Below are positions 60,543 through 64,000 of a stretch of 64,000 nt of DNA, piece by piece. The position numbers and the translations under genes were made by a program. The stretch comes from Symmachiella macrocystis (GTDB taxonomy: Bacteria; Planctomycetota; Planctomycetia; Planctomycetales; Planctomycetaceae), in the NCBI RefSeq assembly GCF_007860075.1, contig NZ_SJPP01000001.1:4499490-4563489 (forward strand). The letters are read 5' to 3'. Positions within the stretch are counted from its first letter, which is position 1; each line of letters begins with the position of its first letter. The notes under the pieces are model-generated. The model did not search any database and was not told the DNA's origin. It saw only the letters and a program-made list of their open reading frames with translations.

Positions 60543-61757
60543 TTAGTCATTTATGAGCGTGACTTGCGGCGGATCGGCATAATCCTGCCAAAGTTGTTGC
60601 GTCCGTTTCACGTTCAGTGCTCCTTGACCGATGTGAAAACGAAATCGCGATTCGTACGGCTTGCCGGGGCGAATTTGAAACTCGCCCAAAACCAACGGGG
60701 CGAAGACGAAATAAGGTTTCGAAGGATGCAGTCGCACCGGTTGCGGCGCGCGGAAATTGCTAGGGCTAGCGAACATCGTCACGTCATACGACCGCCCGTC
60801 GAGTTGTCCGGACATCGTGACCCAGTCCGGCCGGCTATGATTGCCGTTGGCCCGCGTTTCGCCTGCGCTGGTGAGAAATTCTGCGCCATCGGCCTTCAGC
60901 CATTCACGACGCCCGCGGATCGCCATTCCGCCGTAGTGATATTGATTGATCGTCAGCGGGCTGTCTCCGGCACAGCGTTGCGTGGAATGGACGTCGAAGA
61001 GAAAACCGTCGCTCACATTGTAGATCCGAACGTCCCACGTCTCATCCAATACCGGTTTCTGGCCATCCGGAGCCGTCAAATCGGTATGTAGGAGCAACAC
61101 ACGAAATCCACCGGCCACCTGACCTTCAAAGGTCTCCCCGATTGCAGCGTGTTCGATTTTTGCCGCTTGGGATTTTTGGTCCCAAAAGTTGATGTCGCGA
61201 CCCTCGAATGTGGTATTCGTCCAGGCAAACATCACGCCATGTTGATGCGGATGATCGGGGGCAAAGTCATCAGTGAGAATCTGTCCGTCCGGCGCATACA
61301 GCGGGTGTAAGTATCCGCTGCGGGCATAATACGCTTCATTTGCATTGGGAGCGGGGACGACGGCATGGTTGTAGTGCAGCACCGGTTTGTCGCCGACAGA
61401 CACGACCAATTGCCGTCCGTTGTCCCGACACGTCACCGCAGGTGCTGGGGGGGACTCAGCCGTAGGCGACAGCCGATAGCGTCGCGACTGGCTGGCTTTC
61501 AACTCTTCGCCGAGGATCCACATGATTCGCGGTGGATCATCCTGTGTGATTTGGACTGGAACTTTTTTCCCGTCCTCTACCCGAGAGAGCGTGAAACCAG
61601 TCGCCTTGCGGAGTGCTGCCGGCAATTCCCAAAAAACCGGCGTCGACACGCGGTCCAGTTTCCCCGCATGGAGCTTGAGCGTAACCGGTTCAGCGACGGC
61701 CAACAGCGGAACGCATACCAAGACGCCCGCAAGCAAACAGACTCGCACGGTGTTCAT
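60543..61757 (-). CDS. PmoA-like (DUF6807) exported protein
   Basis: A 404-residue protein with signal peptide ending near AVA-EPVTL and AAGGA upstream of ATG 61757. It belongs to the DUF6807 family, annotated 'PmoA' in planctomycetes although not methane monooxygenase. The landmark DHPHQHG (168-174) and FWDQKSQ follow, with TINQYHYGGMAIRGRREWL and ASPSNFRAPQPVRLHPSKPYFVFAP in the second half. Likely a sugar/glycan-related beta-sandwich enzyme or binding protein by family context; the reaction is unknown. Confidence 0.9.
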   Translation of the reverse strand: MNTVRVCLLAGVLVCVPLLAVAEPVTLKLHAGKLDRVSTPVFWELPAALRKATGFTLSRVEDGKKVPVQITQDDPPRIMWILGEELKASQSRRYRLSPTAESPPAPAVTCRDNGRQLVVSVGDKPVLHYNHAVVPAPNANEAYYARSGYLHPLYAPDGQILTDDFAPDHPHQHGVMFAWTNTTFEGRDINFWDQKSQAAKIEHAAIGETFEGQVAGGFRVLLLHTDLTAPDGQKPVLDETWDVRIYNVSDGFLFDVHSTQRCAGDSPLTINQYHYGGMAIRGRREWLKADGAEFLTSAGETRANGNHSRPDWVTMSGQLDGRSYDVTMFASPSNFRAPQPVRLHPSKPYFVFAPLVLGEFQIRPGKPYESRFRFHIGQGALNVKRTQQLWQDYADPPQVTLIND

Positions 61758-61831
61758 GCAGTGGTCCTTCGGTTTTCAGAAGCCTATCGTTGCTCGCCAT
61801 AAAACGCCGATTCGCACGCATTTACACGCAA

Positions 61832-62590
61832 TCACTGCTTTCCGGCGCTGGAATGATGCAGCAGTTTGGCTTTTTCATACTTCGCGTCATTCAACAAATC
61901 CACGACGTCTCCCAAATACGGAAACCCCGCTTCATCCAGCGACTCTTTGGTATAGAGCTTACGAAAAAACGCATCGCGGTCGGGAATATCCCGGGCACCG
62001 TGCGCTGAGACTTTGTCCAACAGTTTGTAATTATTGGTCGCTAATTCAATGACGGCATCGCGGCGTTTGATGAACTCATCGTTGATGATTTTCTGAATGG
62101 CCGCATCATCCAGAGCGCCCACTTGTGTAATGGGGTGTTCGATCCGTTTCACCGAGAAGAACGCCCGTTCCAGCAACATCCGCATGCGGGGGTCGCTACT
62201 AATGGCAACGTGATCCAACTCGTGCAACAGCAACACCGAATCCCACATCGTCGGAGCATCGTAGGACTCGGGGAGTCGGATCGTGTGCTTCAGCTTCCAG
62301 TGGATTCGCTGAATTTTGGGCCGGATGATCACGTAGCGTCGAGTGCGGCGATTCACAACTTGGTACTCATAGAGAAACCGAGTCCGCACTTCGATCGAAA
62401 ACAGAGCGCGTCCGGGAAACCGATCTGGTTCAATCGACGGATCGTAGAAATCGAAATTGATTTCACTCGCGTTCACCAGCGTCTTGAACTGCGGTGGCGC
62501 TTTCCGTTGCGACTCGGCGCAATGCAAAGTGCGTCCAAAGGTCGCGACAGTGATTATCGCGAATGCGCAAGAAATGATGTGTAATCGCAT
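61832..62590 (-). CDS. Exported HExxH-motif protein (putative zinc peptidase)
   Basis: A 252-residue protein with signal peptide ending near LHCA (about 24). ATG 62588-62590 is preferred to the GTG just upstream. The stretch YDAPTMWDSVLLLHELDHVAISSDPR contains H123-E-L-D-H127, the classic zinc-peptidase motif, and the layout (strands, then HExxH, then helices) recalls DUF922-type proteases. The third metal ligand is not clear. A periplasmic zinc-dependent peptidase is possible; otherwise unknown. It lies 74 nt before the DUF6807 gene in the same direction. Confidence 0.75.
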   Translation of the reverse strand: MRLHIISCAFAIITVATFGRTLHCAESQRKAPPQFKTLVNASEINFDFYDPSIEPDRFPGRALFSIEVRTRFLYEYQVVNRRTRRYVIIRPKIQRIHWKLKHTIRLPESYDAPTMWDSVLLLHELDHVAISSDPRMRMLLERAFFSVKRIEHPITQVGALDDAAIQKIINDEFIKRRDAVIELATNNYKLLDKVSAHGARDIPDRDAFFRKLYTKESLDEAGFPYLGDVVDLLNDAKYEKAKLLHHSSAGKQ

Positions 62591-62758
62591 CACTGGGCGG
62601 CCCTGTGAACTATAAATTATAAAGCGATGTTGTTCCCATAGGCTAACACAACAAACGCTTCTATCACAGAGCCGTCATCAATTCTCAGCCGCTGACAACC
62701 GAGTCATCCGGCCGCCAAGATGCCACAGGGACAAGTTGCCTCAGAGGCAAATTGGCGA

Positions 62759-63031
62759 CTAATGCCCTTGGTTGCGACAACAGTGGCGGGCCAAATGCAC
62801 GAGCCGCACCAGGATGTCCCGGTCGCAGTACTCCAGGCGGTCTTCGAATCGCTGACTCAGGTACGGGAGCTGCGCGGCACGAATGGCGGCGATCAATTTG
62901 TTGTCCGACAAGTTGGAGATCTCTTCGTCGCGATACTCAGCAATCTCTTCCTTGGTGGAAGACTGGCTCCGGTTGGGCTGTGGACTTTGGAGTCGTTTGG
63001 CGATTTTTTCGGCAGGGAGTAACAGCATCAT
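62759..63031 (-). CDS. Small hypothetical protein, 90 residues
   Basis: The start ATG-ATG (63026-63031) is preceded by GAGGAAGG, a strong ribosome site, which is the main reason to accept it. The protein is hydrophilic and helical, with an acidic middle (KEEIAEYRDEEISNLSDNKLIAAIRAAQLPYLSQRFEDRLEYCDRDILVRLVHLARHCCRNQGH). No signal peptide or known domain; the C-terminal CDRD...HCC is Cys-rich. It lies 33 nt after the cytochrome gene, so probably co-transcribed. Confidence 0.72.
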   Translation of the reverse strand: MMLLLPAEKIAKRLQSPQPNRSQSSTKEEIAEYRDEEISNLSDNKLIAAIRAAQLPYLSQRFEDRLEYCDRDILVRLVHLARHCCRNQGH

Positions 63032-63064
63032 CGGCCTTCCTCGTGCTAGCGGCTGATTGGATTG

Positions 63065-63622
63065 TCAGGGACTTTGGGTTTGATTTGAGGTCATTGAGAC
63101 AAGTGAATGGGGCGGCATCTCAACCTTACCAGCAAGTTGTGTGCCACGGACAAATTTATGACAACTCACACAGGTCATAGTCATGTGCATATAGGCCAAA
63201 GTTGCTGCATCCAAGTTTTTCTTTTGCGCATCGATTTTGAGACGCTCGACGGCGCGGCGAAATTCTGTGCTATGTTGCTTATAAATTGGGCCTTGAATGA
63301 CGTGCCACTCAGTCGCCGTACTCATCAAAAGCAGATGATCCGCTGCCTCGACAATCTGGTCAAATTGGTTGGTCATCAGCCCTTCGAGGATTTTTGTGTT
63401 GTCCTCAAGCTTCGCCCGCATGAATACCTGAACCGGGGTCATTTTCCGGATGTTGGGCTTGGCGGCTTTTTTGCCTGCGTCCTTCTGCACAGCCGGTTCG
63501 GCAGCGTGTGAGACCTGATCCGGTTGACTACTGAGCACCCAAGCCGTCCCGAACACTGCGGACAGCGTCAATGCGACTGTGAGGAGGCGTGGGGTATTCA
63601 GTCTCCGGAAGTAGTCGGTCAT
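63065..63622 (-). CDS. Cytochrome c'-like (class II) haem protein
   Basis: A 185-residue exported protein with AAGGAGT before ATG 63622. A membrane/signal segment (LLTVALTLSAVFGTAWVLSS, 13-32) is followed by a helical domain and one haem c motif, CVSCH at 151-155, near the C-terminus as in class II cytochromes c'. The MTPVQVFMRAKLEDNTKILEGLMTNQFDQI start of the mature domain fits the four-helix bundle. A role in periplasmic electron or gas handling is inferred. Confidence 0.85.
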   Translation of the reverse strand: MTDYFRRLNTPRLLTVALTLSAVFGTAWVLSSQPDQVSHAAEPAVQKDAGKKAAKPNIRKMTPVQVFMRAKLEDNTKILEGLMTNQFDQIVEAADHLLLMSTATEWHVIQGPIYKQHSTEFRRAVERLKIDAQKKNLDAATLAYMHMTMTCVSCHKFVRGTQLAGKVEMPPHSLVSMTSNQTQSP

Positions 63623-63673
63623 CGTGTTGTACTCCTTGTTTGCGAATGGTGGTTTAAAAATTGATTATCCGCC

Positions 63674-63976
63674 TCACTTGGGGCGAGCTTCTGATTGTTT
63701 ACTAGGGCCGGAATTTTTGGCGAAATCGACTTGGATTTGATTGATGACGACGTGCACTCCCTCGACTTGTCCCGCGCTCTCTTGGGCCAATTGCTTAAGA
63801 TAATACAAAGGGAGCGTGCCTGTCATGACAAGCCTGCCATCTCGGCATCGGCAGGCGATGGATTCGCCAAATGAGACAGACGTTGTCCGTAAAGTCTCCA
63901 GCACGGACTCCTCAATTTCCGCATCCCGATGGGACAATCGATTTTGGTTCCTGTCCTCCCGTACCAAACCAGGCAT
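63674..63976 (-). CDS. BON domain protein
   Basis: A 100-residue protein with a BON domain (residues about 19-85): DAEIEESVLETLRTTSVSFGESIACRCRDGRLVMTGTLPLYYLKQLAQESAGQVEGVHVVINQIQVDF. AAAGGGGA precedes the ATG at 63976. No signal peptide, unlike OsmY-type BON proteins. The tail is Ser/Lys-rich. It is the first visible gene of the minus-strand run at the right edge, 51 nt before the cytochrome gene. Confidence 0.85.
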   Translation of the reverse strand: MPGLVREDRNQNRLSHRDAEIEESVLETLRTTSVSFGESIACRCRDGRLVMTGTLPLYYLKQLAQESAGQVEGVHVVINQIQVDFAKNSGPSKQSEARPK

Positions 63977-64000
63977 CTCGCAATTTCCCCTTTTTTGAGC

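Overview
The window looks like a chromosomal segment of a planctomycete (Planctomycetota, probably a Planctomycetales/Planctomycetaceae-type organism). The basis is family content. There are DUF1501 proteins with Tat-like leaders, DUF1549/DUF1553 proteins (one with an N-terminal c-type haem motif), a PmoA/DUF6807 protein, PQQ-like and NHL propellers, a squalene-cyclase-repeat protein, a TIGR03067-like tail, and a Hanks-type kinase whose catalytic domain follows six membrane segments. No rRNA, tRNA, CRISPR array, phage or insertion sequence was seen. All assignments were read by eye from the sequence and its translation, without database searches.

Layout. (1) 1-838, minus: feoA-feoA-feoB ferrous-iron uptake operon, with feoB running off the left edge. 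(2) 1207-1884, plus: an unrecognised protein. (3) 1924-34257, minus: a 32-kb run of co-directional genes. Read 5' to 3' it starts with DUF1549, DUF1501 and an 11-EF-hand exported protein, followed by a DUF4175-like coiled-coil membrane protein. A ferric-iron-type ABC uptake system comes next (lipoprotein, permease, ATPase fused to an NHL propeller), coupled by overlapping stop/start codons to a 1002-residue von Willebrand A (VWA) membrane protein. After a 150-nt gap with a hairpin come MoxR, DUF58, a BatA-like VWA protein and a 729-aa two-TM protein. The run ends with ABC-2 module 1 (ATPase, two permeases), a 612-aa two-TM protein and ABC-2 module 2 (ATPase, three permeases). Many junctions in the run are ATGA or GTGA overlaps. 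(4) 34630-48163, mixed strands: HTTM membrane protein, exported unknown, esterase, trpC, thioredoxin-fold lipoprotein without its nucleophilic Cys, PQQ-like propeller, membrane protein with a TIGR03067-like tail, serine beta-lactamase-like hydrolase, and HpcH/HpaI aldolase. (5) 48164-54083: Tat-exported NHL protein, a cluster of four perfect hairpins, a small unknown protein, and a DUF1501/cytochrome-DUF1549-DUF1553 pair. (6) 54367-60536, plus: LRR protein, membrane dual-specificity phosphatase, six-TM Ser/Thr kinase, membrane protein, and cyclase-repeat protein. (7) 60543-63976, minus: PmoA-like protein, HExxH protein, a 90-aa unknown, cytochrome c'-like protein, and a BON-domain protein.

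How the genes may work together. MoxR + DUF58 + VWA proteins form a known cytoplasm/membrane partnership in which a MoxR AAA+ ATPase acts with VWA proteins. Here it is contiguous with two ABC-2 modules, each paired with a large two-TM exported protein of the same layout. This is the best candidate in the window for an uncharacterised envelope system. The second candidate is the iron-type importer whose ATPase continues through a membrane segment into a predicted extracytoplasmic NHL propeller. Iron supply (feo, Fe-type ABC) and envelope remodelling are the inferred themes; no substrate can be read from the sequence.
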